From: an uncultured Clostridia bacterium
GTDB lineage: Bacteria; Bacillota; Clostridia; Lachnospirales; Lachnospiraceae
Length of the DNA stretch: 7,358 nt
Direction: 5' to 3'
Assembly: GCA_947178015.1 (NCBI GenBank)
Contig: CAMWWW010000109.1
Location: 1-7,358 of the forward strand
Shown: piece after piece, positions 1 to 6,490 of the stretch
How positions within the stretch are numbered: position 1 is the first letter of the stretch
Layout of the letters: each line of letters opens with the position of its first letter
Position numbers and translations under genes: made by a program
Notes under the pieces: model-generated
Seen by the model: the letters and a program-made list of their open reading frames with translations, nothing else
What the model was told of the DNA's origin: nothing
The model's database searches: none

Positions 1-75
1 TGTGGCGGAACTGGCAGACGCGCTAGACTTAGGATCTAGTGGGAGACCGTGCAGGTTCGATTCCTGTCACCCGCA
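1..75 (+). tRNA. tRNA-Leu (anticodon UAG), 5' end cut by window edge
   Basis: A class II tRNA is visible except for about the first five acceptor bases, which lie left of the window. The anticodon stem CTAGA/TCTAG (23-27 and 35-39) closes the loop CTTAGGA, giving anticodon TAG at 30-32, which reads CUA leucine codons. The T-arm is GCAGG-TTCGATT-CCTGT (51-67). The 3' acceptor strand CACCCGC is at 68-74 with discriminator A75, as expected for leucine tRNAs. The variable region (about 40-50) is longer than in class I tRNAs. CCA is not encoded, because A75 is followed by TGG, so it must be added after processing. The neighbouring gene, leuS, encodes the synthetase that charges this tRNA. Confidence 0.96.
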
Positions 76-78
76 TGG

Positions 79-121
79 AAAGGGCAGCCCTTTCGTCTCT
101 GGAGAGTGAGACGAAGGGGCT
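79..121 (+). terminator. Hairpin after tRNA-Leu; weak terminator or attenuator candidate
   Basis: A 14-bp stem pairs 86-99 with 108-121 (one G:U pair) around an 8-nt loop at 100-107. A smaller hairpin, AAAGGG (79-84) with CCCTTT (88-93), shares bases with its 5' arm, so the two cannot form together. The sequence after the large stem, ATTGCTTTATAT, is only moderately T-rich, so termination would be partial at best. By position it could end the tRNA transcript, set read-through into leuS, or act as a processing signal. No T-box antiterminator consensus (AGGGTGGNACCGCG-like) is present. The pairing is directly visible; the role is inferred. Confidence 0.5.
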
Positions 122-129
122 ATTGCTTT

Positions 130-177
130 ATATGCATGAGTGAGAAACAAGACTCCCTTGCTGAAAAATTTGCATAT
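130..177 (+). promoter_or_regulatory. Structured leuS leader next to the ribosome site
   Basis: ATATGCA (130-136) and TGCATAT (171-177) are perfect 7-bp inverted repeats enclosing a second possible stem, GAGT (138-141) with ACTC (152-155). The outer stem ends three bases before the leuS Shine-Dalgarno. Alternatively CTCC (153-156) could pair with GGAG (182-185) inside the Shine-Dalgarno. This suggests that leader folding may affect leuS translation, but the stems are short and chance pairing is possible. I see no convincing -35/-10 pair here, so leuS may depend on transcription coming through the tRNA gene. Confidence 0.25.
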
Positions 178-180
178 TGA

Positions 181-186
181 AGGAGG
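181..186 (+). promoter_or_regulatory. leuS Shine-Dalgarno (AGGAGG), fixes the start
   Basis: A perfect AGGAGG lies 7 nt before ATG 194. It rules out the in-frame upstream GTG at 140, which would place this motif inside the coding sequence. Confidence 0.9.
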
Positions 187-193
187 AGAGAGA

Positions 194-2608
194 ATGAGCA
201 AGCCATATGAACCAAAGGACATTGAGAAAAAGTGGCAGGAGACATGGGAGAAGGAAGGAGCGTTTTGCGTTGGCACAGACAGAAGCAAACCGAAGTATTA
301 TGTGCTGCTAGAATTTCCGTATCCTTCTGGTCAAGGACTGCATGTGGGACATCCAAGACCATATACCGCGATGGATATTATCGCCAGAAAAAGACGTATG
401 CAGGGGTATAATGTTCTATTTCCTATGGGCTGGGATGCATTCGGACTTCCTACGGAGAATTATGCGATTCAGAATAAGATTCATCCAAAGATTGTGACAG
501 AAAATAATGTAAAACATTTTAAGGAACAGCTTAAGGCGCTTGGTTATTCCTTTGACTGGGACAGGGAGATCAATACGACGGACCCAGCGTACTATAAATG
601 GACCCAATGGATTTTTTTGAAGTTATTTGAGAAAGGACTTGCGTATAAGTCGGAGATGCCAATCAACTGGTGTACCTCATGTAAGGTTGGGCTTGCCAAT
701 GAGGAAGTTGTGAACGGGGTCTGTGAGCGCTGCGGCGGAGAGGTAGTCCGCAGGGTAAAAAGCCAGTGGATGCTTAAGATTACAGAATATGCGGAGAAGC
801 TGATCGAAGGACTTGACGATGTGGACTATGTCGAGAAGGTAAAGGTCTCCCAGAAGAATTGGATCGGGCGTTCTGTGGGCGCGGAGGTGGATTTTGTTAT
901 TTCTGGCAAGGAGGACAAGCTCCGCATCTTTACGACAAGGCCAGATACGCTCTTTGGCGCGACTTATATGGTTATCTCCCCAGAGCATCCGTTAATTGAT
1001 AAATATCGATCCGATCTGAAGAATTGGGATGAGATTGTTGCGTATCGCGAGATGGCTGCAAGAAAGTCTGATTTTGAGAGGACGGAGCTTGTAAAAGAAA
1101 AGACAGGAGTTGTGTTGGAAGGGCTGACGGCGGTCAATCCAGTAAATGGCAAGGAGATTCCTATCTGGATCTCTGACTATGTGCTTATGAGCTACGGAAC
1201 AGGTGCAATTATGGCGGTTCCGGCACATGATGAGAGAGACTGGGACTTTGCAAAGAAATTCCATCTGCCCATTATCGAGGTTGTGGCAGGCGGCGATGTG
1301 GAGCAGGCTGCCTTTACGGATGTGGCGAGCGGGAAGCTGGTGAATTCTGGGTTCCTCGATGGGCTGGAGGTTGCGGAGGCAAAGAAGAAGATTACTGAGT
1401 GGCTTGCAGAACAGGGCATTGGCAAGCAGAAAGTAAATTATAAATTGAGAGATTGGGTGTTCTCACGGCAGAGGTACTGGGGAGAACCCATTCCGCTTGT
1501 TCAGTGTGAGAAGTGTGGATTTGTGCCAATCCCTGAGAGTGAGCTGCCGTTGATGCTCCCGGAGGTGGAGAGCTATATGCCGACGGATAACGGGGAGTCA
1601 CCGTTAGCGGCTATGACAGACTGGGTGAATACGACTTGTCCCTGCTGTGGAGGTCCGGCGAAGCGGGAGACGGATACCATGCCGCAATGGGCAGGCTCTT
1701 CGTGGTATTTCCTGCGGTATACCGATCCGAACAATAAGGAGGCATTTGCCAGCAAAGAGGCATTGGATTATTGGATGCCAGTAGATTGGTATAATGGAGG
1801 TATGGAGCATACTACACTGCATCTTCTGTATTCCAGATTCTGGCATAAGTTTTTGTATGATCTGGGACTGGTCAGCACACCAGAACCTTATCAGAAGAGA
1901 ACCTCCCACGGTATGATTATGGGAGAAAATAACGAGAAGATGTCAAAGTCTCGCGGCAATGTGGTAAATCCTGATGATATTGTGAATGAATTTGGCGCGG
2001 ATTCTCTGCGCACATATGAGATGTTTATCGGGGCATTTGAATTAAGTGCTGCATGGTCCAACGAGGGCGTGAGAGGCTGCCGGCGTTTCCTTGAGCGCGT
2101 GTGGAAGCTTAGGGATATGCTGACCGAGGAAGAGGGCTATTCTGCTGCGCTGGAGACAAAGGTTCATCAGGTGATCAAAAAAGTGAGTCTGGATTTTGAA
2201 GGATTAAAGTTTAATACAGCGATCGCTGCCATGATGGGATTGGTCAATGAGTTTTACCGCGTTGGCAGTGTTGCCAGAGGAGAATTCCGCACGCTGCTGC
2301 TTTTGCTGAATCCGGTTGCCCCGCATATTACGGAGGAGCTTTGGGAGCTCGCCGGCTATGAGGGTAGAGCTTATATGCAGGAATGGCCTGTCTATGAGGA
2401 GGCTAAGACAATAGAGGAGGAGACTGAAATCGCGGTGCAGCTTAATGGCAAGGTGCGGGCGACGATCAAGGTCGGCATCAAGGAAGAACAGGATTCTGTC
2501 AGGGAAAAGGTGATGGAACTGGAAGCGGTCAAGAAGGCGGCAGAAGGAAAAAATATCGTAAAAGAGATTTATGTTAAGGGAAGAATATATAATATTGTGG
2601 TAAAATAA
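194..2608 (+). CDS. leuS: Leucyl-tRNA synthetase
   Basis: This class Ia aminoacyl-tRNA synthetase (804 aa, normal for bacterial LeuRS) activates leucine with ATP and charges tRNA-Leu in the cytoplasm. The Rossmann catalytic core carries the HIGH-type motif HVGH (50-53), after FPYPSGQGL, and KMSKS (582-586). The CP1 editing domain, which removes wrongly charged amino acids, has TTRPDT (247-252) and the GTGAIMAVPAHDERD block (335-349). A zinc-type CxxC pair sits at 160-163 and 177-180, and a second cysteine set at C438/C441 and C482/C485. WAGSSWYFLRY (499-509) is typical of LeuRS. The anticodon-binding helices follow KMSKS, and the chain ends with the LeuRS C-terminal domain (about 744-804, IAVQLNGKVR). 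The start at ATG 194 is set by AGGAGG at 181-186. It follows its cognate tRNA gene and precedes glnA by 26 nt. No truncation or missing catalytic motif is seen. Confidence 0.98.
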   Translation: MSKPYEPKDIEKKWQETWEKEGAFCVGTDRSKPKYYVLLEFPYPSGQGLHVGHPRPYTAMDIIARKRRMQGYNVLFPMGWDAFGLPTENYAIQNKIHPKIVTENNVKHFKEQLKALGYSFDWDREINTTDPAYYKWTQWIFLKLFEKGLAYKSEMPINWCTSCKVGLANEEVVNGVCERCGGEVVRRVKSQWMLKITEYAEKLIEGLDDVDYVEKVKVSQKNWIGRSVGAEVDFVISGKEDKLRIFTTRPDTLFGATYMVISPEHPLIDKYRSDLKNWDEIVAYREMAARKSDFERTELVKEKTGVVLEGLTAVNPVNGKEIPIWISDYVLMSYGTGAIMAVPAHDERDWDFAKKFHLPIIEVVAGGDVEQAAFTDVASGKLVNSGFLDGLEVAEAKKKITEWLAEQGIGKQKVNYKLRDWVFSRQRYWGEPIPLVQCEKCGFVPIPESELPLMLPEVESYMPTDNGESPLAAMTDWVNTTCPCCGGPAKRETDTMPQWAGSSWYFLRYTDPNNKEAFASKEALDYWMPVDWYNGGMEHTTLHLLYSRFWHKFLYDLGLVSTPEPYQKRTSHGMIMGENNEKMSKSRGNVVNPDDIVNEFGADSLRTYEMFIGAFELSAAWSNEGVRGCRRFLERVWKLRDMLTEEEGYSAALETKVHQVIKKVSLDFEGLKFNTAIAAMMGLVNEFYRVGSVARGEFRTLLLLLNPVAPHITEELWELAGYEGRAYMQEWPVYEEAKTIEEETEIAVQLNGKVRATIKVGIKEEQDSVREKVMELEAVKKAAEGKNIVKEIYVKGRIYNIVVK

Positions 2609-2634
2609 GCGGAAGCAGGGAAGGAGAGTGCCAT

Positions 2635-3966
2635 ATGGGCAGATATACAAAGGAGGATGTGCTTAGGCTGGTGGAGGAAGAGGATGTGGAGTTTATCCGC
2701 CTTCAGTTTACAGATATTTTTGGCAGCCTGAAAAATGTGGCGATCACCTCCAGTCAGCTAGAAAGGGCACTGGACAACAGATGCATGTTTGATGGTTCCG
2801 CGATAGAGGGATTTGCAAGGATAGAGGAATCGGATATGTATCTTCACCCAGATTTGGACACATTGGAGATATTTCCGTGGAGACCGCAGCAGGGCAAGGT
2901 AGCAAGGCTTATCTGCAATGTGTGCCGGCGAGATGGATCGGCGTTTGAAGGAGATTCCAGATATATCTTGCAGCGCACGCTAAAGGAGCTTGAGGAGATT
3001 GGAGTTCGCTTTGACGTAGGGCCAGAATGTGAATTTTTCCTGTTTAATTGCGATGACAATGGCTTGCCGACGACACAGACGCACGATAATGCCGGATATT
3101 TTGATCTAGGTCCGCTTGATCTGGGTGAAAATGCCAGACGAGATATGGTGCTCAATCTGGAGGATATGGGATTTACAATAGAGGCGTCCCATCATGAGAT
3201 GGCGCAGGGGCAGCATGAGATTGATGTCAGCTATGCGGAGGCGCTTGCCACGGCGGACAATATCATGACCTTTAAGCTGGCGGTGAAATCCATTGCCAAA
3301 AGACATGGGCTTCATGCCACGTTTATGCCAAAGCCAATCTATGGTGTGCACGGTTCGGGCATGCATATCAATATGTCACTCTCCAGAAATGGCAGGAATG
3401 TTTTCGGTGATGATACCGATCCACATGGGCTTAGCAGTACCGCATATCATTTTATTGCAGGTCTGTTAAGGCATATAAAGGGGATGGCGCTAATCACGAA
3501 TCCTCTCGTGAATTCCTATAAGCGTCTGGTGCCGGGATTTGAGGCTCCTGTCTATATTGCGTGGTCTGCTGTCAACAGAAGTCCGCTGATTCGGATACCA
3601 GACTCCGCAAAGGAGAATACAAGGATAGAGCTTCGAAGCCCCGATCCATGCTGCAATCCATATTTAACACTTGCCCTGTGTCTGGCAGCGGGGGCAGATG
3701 GAGTGAGGAACGTTCTTGAGCCGCCAAAGAGCGTGGATCAGAATATCTTTGAGATGACAAACAAGCAGCGCGTGGAGCTTGGAATTGAAAGGCTGCCGGC
3801 AACGCTCGGCGAGGCGATTGAGGAATTTGAAAAAGATGAATTTGTGAAAAAGGTGCTTGGCAGCCATATTACAGAGAAGTATCTGGCGCAGAAGAAGAAA
3901 GAGTGGGCGGCTTATCAGGCACATGTGACAGACTGGGAGGTTACGCAGTATCTGATGAAATATTAG
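2635..3966 (+). CDS. glnA: Glutamine synthetase, type I (GSI-alpha)
   Basis: Makes glutamine from glutamate, ammonia and ATP; by family it is a cytoplasmic dodecamer. The 443-aa length matches the short GSI-alpha class of Bacillus and Clostridia. Visible family blocks are the beta-grasp N-domain (about 15-100) with FDGSAIEGF (52-60), GPECEFF (129-135, with metal-ligand glutamates E131 and E133), EASHHEMAQGQHEID (183-197), the ATP-site block KPIYGVHGSGMH (233-244), NPLVNSYKRLVPGFEAP (288-304, with the flap glutamate in PGFEAP), NRSPLIRIP (314-322) and RIELRSPDP (330-338). R62, in FARIEESDMYL, matches the Bacillus subtilis Arg62 linked to glutamine feedback inhibition. The tyrosine adenylylation segment of enteric GSI-beta enzymes is not apparent. 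AAGGAG (2621-2626) precedes ATG 2635 by 8 nt. The leuS-glnA gap is 26 nt, too short for its own promoter plus leader RNA. An ANTAR regulator gene follows after 25 nt, which suggests nitrogen-linked control. Confidence 0.98.
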   Translation: MGRYTKEDVLRLVEEEDVEFIRLQFTDIFGSLKNVAITSSQLERALDNRCMFDGSAIEGFARIEESDMYLHPDLDTLEIFPWRPQQGKVARLICNVCRRDGSAFEGDSRYILQRTLKELEEIGVRFDVGPECEFFLFNCDDNGLPTTQTHDNAGYFDLGPLDLGENARRDMVLNLEDMGFTIEASHHEMAQGQHEIDVSYAEALATADNIMTFKLAVKSIAKRHGLHATFMPKPIYGVHGSGMHINMSLSRNGRNVFGDDTDPHGLSSTAYHFIAGLLRHIKGMALITNPLVNSYKRLVPGFEAPVYIAWSAVNRSPLIRIPDSAKENTRIELRSPDPCCNPYLTLALCLAAGADGVRNVLEPPKSVDQNIFEMTNKQRVELGIERLPATLGEAIEEFEKDEFVKKVLGSHITEKYLAQKKKEWAAYQAHVTDWEVTQYLMKY

Positions 3967-3991
3967 GAAATACAATATCGGAGGGCTGGGT

Positions 3992-4537
3992 ATGGTTCAG
4001 TATATTGTTGCATTTCCTAAAATAGAAGATGCAAAGGGCATCAGAAATCTTTTGGTTAAGTATGGGTTTCCTGTGGCGGCAGTCTGTGTGACGGGCGCGC
4101 AGGTGCTGGGTCAGGCGAATGGTTTAGACGACGGAATTGTGGTGTGCGGATATCGGCTGCCGGACATGCTGTACTATGAATTGTATCACTGTCTGCCCAA
4201 TCATTTTGATATGCTTCTCATTGTATCTAAAAATTATTTTAGCGAAGGGATTGAGGCTGGGGTGATGAGCCTGCCAATGCCTCTTAAGACTTATGATTTG
4301 CTGAGGACGCTTGAACTGATGTCGGAGGCTTTGCTTAGAAAAAGAAAAAAGTGGAAGCTACAGCAAAAAAAGCGTGATCCCGAAGAGAGAAAAGTAATAG
4401 AGGATGCCAAGAAGCTTTTGATGGAGCACAATCATATGACGGAGGAGGAAGCACATCGTTATATACAAAAATGCAGCATGGACAGTGGCATAAGTATGCC
4501 GGAGACGGCGCAGATGGTGATTGATATTATGTCGTAG
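3992..4537 (+). CDS. ANTAR-domain antiterminator with degenerate receiver domain
   Basis: A 181-aa two-domain protein. Residues 1 to about 110 have the length and hydrophobic pattern of a response-regulator receiver but lack its active site. The acidic pair after strand 1 is replaced in AFPKIEDA, the phospho-acceptor Asp position is Gly53 (VVCGYRLPDM), and the conserved Lys before Pro is Met96 (SLPMPL). A basic linker, RKRKKWKLQQKKR (116-128), joins a C-terminal ANTAR domain (about 131-181) with the family's AKKLLMEHNHMTEEEAHRYI core (139-158) and AQMVIDIM end. ANTAR domains (AmiR, NasR, EutV) bind paired hexaloop hairpins in leader RNAs and prevent termination. The start is set by GGAGG (3980-3984), 7 nt before ATG. 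Its place just after glnA suggests control of nitrogen genes. The missing phosphorylation site means any signal is probably a ligand or protein partner; this is inference. Confidence 0.92.
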   Translation: MVQYIVAFPKIEDAKGIRNLLVKYGFPVAAVCVTGAQVLGQANGLDDGIVVCGYRLPDMLYYELYHCLPNHFDMLLIVSKNYFSEGIEAGVMSLPMPLKTYDLLRTLELMSEALLRKRKKWKLQQKKRDPEERKVIEDAKKLLMEHNHMTEEEAHRYIQKCSMDSGISMPETAQMVIDIMS

Positions 4538-4570
4538 ATAGAGAAAAGCGCGCAGAAGCGGCGCAGAAAT

Positions 4571-4575
4571 GAGGG
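4571..4575 (+). promoter_or_regulatory. dapL Shine-Dalgarno (GAGGG), decides the start
   Basis: GAGGG lies 5 nt before ATG 4581. The in-frame ATG at 4569 overlaps this site and has no ribosome site of its own, only GCGCAGAA-type sequence upstream, so 4581 is preferred. Confidence 0.7.
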
Positions 4576-4580
4576 ATACT

Positions 4581-5795
4581 ATGTTTCAAATTAACGAGAA
4601 TTATCTAAAACTGCCGGGAAGCTATTTATTCTCAACAATTGGAAAAAAGGTGAAGGAGTACTCGGAAGCACATCCTGATAAGGATTTGATACGTCTTGGA
4701 ATTGGTGACGTGACCCTTCCGCTTGCCCCTGCGGTGATAGAGGCGATGCACAAGGCGGTAGATGAGATGGGAAGGGCGGAGACTTTCCGAGGCTATGCGC
4801 CGGAGCTTGGGTATGAGTTTTTGCGTCGGGCGATTGTGGAACATGATTATCAGAAGCGCGGTGTAGATATCAAAATAGATGAGATATTTATCAGTGATGG
4901 GGCGAAGAGCGATTCGGGAAATATCGGGGATATATTTGGGCTTGATAATCGGGTGGCCGTGTGCGATCCGGTATATCCGGTTTATATTGACAGCAATGCT
5001 ATGTCGGGCAGAACGGGAGAGTATGTGGAGAGTCTGGGAAGATGGAACAATGTGATCTATATGCCATGTACGGCGGAAACAAATTTTGCACCTGAGTTTC
5101 CGAAGGAGGCGCCAGATATGATCTATCTGTGTTATCCAAATAATCCGACAGGCTCCACCATCACAAAAGAGGAGCTTCAGGGATGGGTGGATTATGCACT
5201 TAAGGTGGGTGCAGTGATTATCTATGATGCGGCGTATGAGGCATATATTTCCGAGGAAAATGTACCACATACCATCTATGAGTGCAAAGGTGCCAAGGGT
5301 TGTGCGATTGAGCTTCGCAGTTTTTCGAAAAATGCAGGTTTTACCGGTACAAGACTTGGTTTTGCGGTAGTGCCGATGGAATTAAAGTGCAATGGGGTTT
5401 CCTTAAATTCTTTGTGGGCTAGAAGGCATGGAACGAAGTTTAACGGCGTGCCTTATATTATACAGCGGGCAGGAGAGGCGGTCTACACAGAGGAAGGACA
5501 GAGACAGACCAAGGAACAGGTTGCCTATTATATGAAAAATGCAAAGGTGATCTACAATGGGCTAAAGGAGGCAGGCTACACGGTTTCAGGTGGCGTAAAT
5601 GCACCATATATCTGGCTTAAAACACCGAATAAGATGAACTCATGGGAGTTTTTTGACTATCTGCTTGATAAGGCGAATGTGGTCGGAACACCGGGTTCTG
5701 GCTTTGGACCAAGCGGAGAAGGGTATTTTAGACTGACAGCCTTTGGAAGCTATGAAAATACGGTGAGAGCGATGGAGCGAATCCGCGCACTGTAG
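4581..5795 (+). CDS. dapL: LL-diaminopimelate aminotransferase
   Basis: A PLP-dependent fold-type I aminotransferase that converts tetrahydrodipicolinate plus glutamate to LL-diaminopimelate plus 2-oxoglutarate in one step. It bypasses the succinyl/acetyl branches of lysine and peptidoglycan-precursor synthesis. From ATG 4581 the protein is 404 aa, a usual DapL length, and begins MFQINENYLKLPGSYLF, a characteristic DapL N-terminus. Landmarks are GIGDVTLPLAP (40-50), FRGYAP (69-74), SDGAKSDSGN (105-114), DPVYPVY (129-135), YPNNPTG (185-191), YDAAYEAY (215-222), the Schiff-base lysine K250 in SFSKNAGFTGTRLGF (247-261) and the substrate-binding arginine in GYFRLTAFG (381-389). It is separated by 43 nt from the ANTAR gene, a gap holding two copies of GCGCAGAA (4550-4557, 4561-4568), and by 28 nt from the next gene. 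Like GlnA it consumes glutamate, which may explain the pairing. An alternative start at 4569 would add four residues. Confidence 0.96.
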   Translation: MFQINENYLKLPGSYLFSTIGKKVKEYSEAHPDKDLIRLGIGDVTLPLAPAVIEAMHKAVDEMGRAETFRGYAPELGYEFLRRAIVEHDYQKRGVDIKIDEIFISDGAKSDSGNIGDIFGLDNRVAVCDPVYPVYIDSNAMSGRTGEYVESLGRWNNVIYMPCTAETNFAPEFPKEAPDMIYLCYPNNPTGSTITKEELQGWVDYALKVGAVIIYDAAYEAYISEENVPHTIYECKGAKGCAIELRSFSKNAGFTGTRLGFAVVPMELKCNGVSLNSLWARRHGTKFNGVPYIIQRAGEAVYTEEGQRQTKEQVAYYMKNAKVIYNGLKEAGYTVSGGVNAPYIWLKTPNKMNSWEFFDYLLDKANVVGTPGSGFGPSGEGYFRLTAFGSYENTVRAMERIRAL

Positions 5796-5811
5796 AAAAG
5801 TGCGTGCACAA

Positions 5812-5818
5812 AAGGAGG
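5812..5818 (+). promoter_or_regulatory. Shine-Dalgarno AAGGAGG for the cytidylate-kinase-like gene
   Basis: A near-perfect AAGGAGG sits 5 nt before ATG 5824. It excludes the upstream in-frame GTG at 5800, whose reading would run through the ribosome site. Confidence 0.85.
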
Positions 5819-5823
5819 CCAGT

Positions 5824-6471
5824 ATGGGGAGGTTTATCGTCACAATTGCCAGAGGCTATGGGAGCGGAGGCAGGACAATAGCGACGAAGCTTGCGCAGGA
5901 ACTAGGGGTGCCTTGTTATGATAAGGAGCTGCTTAAGCTTGCTTCCAGCCAGAGCGGAATTAATGAGCTGCTGTTTGCCAAAGCAGATGAAAAGCTTAAG
6001 AATTCACTTTTGTTTCAAATAGCAAAGGCAGTATATACAGAGGAAGTACTGCCGCCGGATTCTTTTTCGGCGGACAACAGCGAGAGTGTGATCTCGAATG
6101 ATAAGCTATTTGCACATCAAGAGAAAGTTTTAAAAGGACTGGCGGATAAGGGTTCTTTTGTTGTGCTGGGGCGCTGTGCGGATTATGTGCTGAGGGATTA
6201 TCCGAATTTGGTTCGGGTATTTATCCATGCGCCGTTTGAGGATTGTGTGGAAGCCGAGGCGAAACACTCCTCTCTTACACTGGAGGAAATAAAGAAATAC
6301 ATAAGAGCCGTTGATAAGCGCAGGGCGGAGTATTATCAGCATTATACAGGAAGATTGTGGAACGATGCGCTAAACTATGATCTGTGTCTAAATACAAGTG
6401 TAATTGGCAGGGAAAATTGTGTTGGATTGATAAAGGATTATCTAAAGAAAAGACTTGGGACAATAGAGTAA
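5824..6471 (+). CDS. Cytidylate-kinase-like family P-loop protein
   Basis: A 215-aa protein of the cytidylate-kinase-like family (Cytidylate_kin2 type), distinct from housekeeping Cmk. The N-terminus FIVTIARGYGSGGRTIATKL holds a P-loop-like GYGSGGRT (11-18) in which the usual Walker A lysine is Arg17; from memory this GSGGR form is common in the family. CYDKELL (31-37) follows. VVLGRCADYVL (113-123) and a LID-like DKRRAEYYQHYTGRLW (164-179), rich in basic residues and tyrosine, complete the family pattern, and DLCLNTS (186-192) ends it. A nucleotide or nucleotide-like substrate is likely, but CMP kinase activity is not established for this family, and a protein or metabolite kinase role cannot be excluded. 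No membrane segment or signal peptide is seen. It lies between dapL (28 nt) and the sigma-like gene (19 nt), so it is probably cotranscribed. Confidence 0.85.
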   Translation: MGRFIVTIARGYGSGGRTIATKLAQELGVPCYDKELLKLASSQSGINELLFAKADEKLKNSLLFQIAKAVYTEEVLPPDSFSADNSESVISNDKLFAHQEKVLKGLADKGSFVVLGRCADYVLRDYPNLVRVFIHAPFEDCVEAEAKHSSLTLEEIKKYIRAVDKRRAEYYQHYTGRLWNDALNYDLCLNTSVIGRENCVGLIKDYLKKRLGTIE

Positions 6472-6490
6472 AAATGGAAGAGGGCAGGGC

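Noticed and set aside
140..193. Upstream GTG extension of leuS adding 18 residues
   Set aside because: It would place the perfect AGGAGG site inside the gene, and LeuRS proteins normally begin near MSKPYEPKDIEKKW; ATG 194 fits both.
76..193. T-box riboswitch in front of leuS
   Set aside because: The conserved T-box/antiterminator sequence and specifier-loop layout are not seen, and the spacer is too short for a typical T-box leader.
2204..2650. 148-codon minus-strand frame across the leuS end and glnA start
   Set aside because: Antisense shadow of two well-supported genes; no recognisable domain and no convincing separate context.
4550..4568. Two GCGCAGAA copies before dapL as an operator
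   Set aside because: Only two 8-bp copies 11 nt apart, with nothing linking them to a known regulator; probably chance or spacer sequence.
4632..5270. 212-codon open frame on the minus strand inside dapL
   Set aside because: It lies wholly antisense to a clearly conserved enzyme, resembles no family I know, and is best explained as a shadow of dapL codon use.
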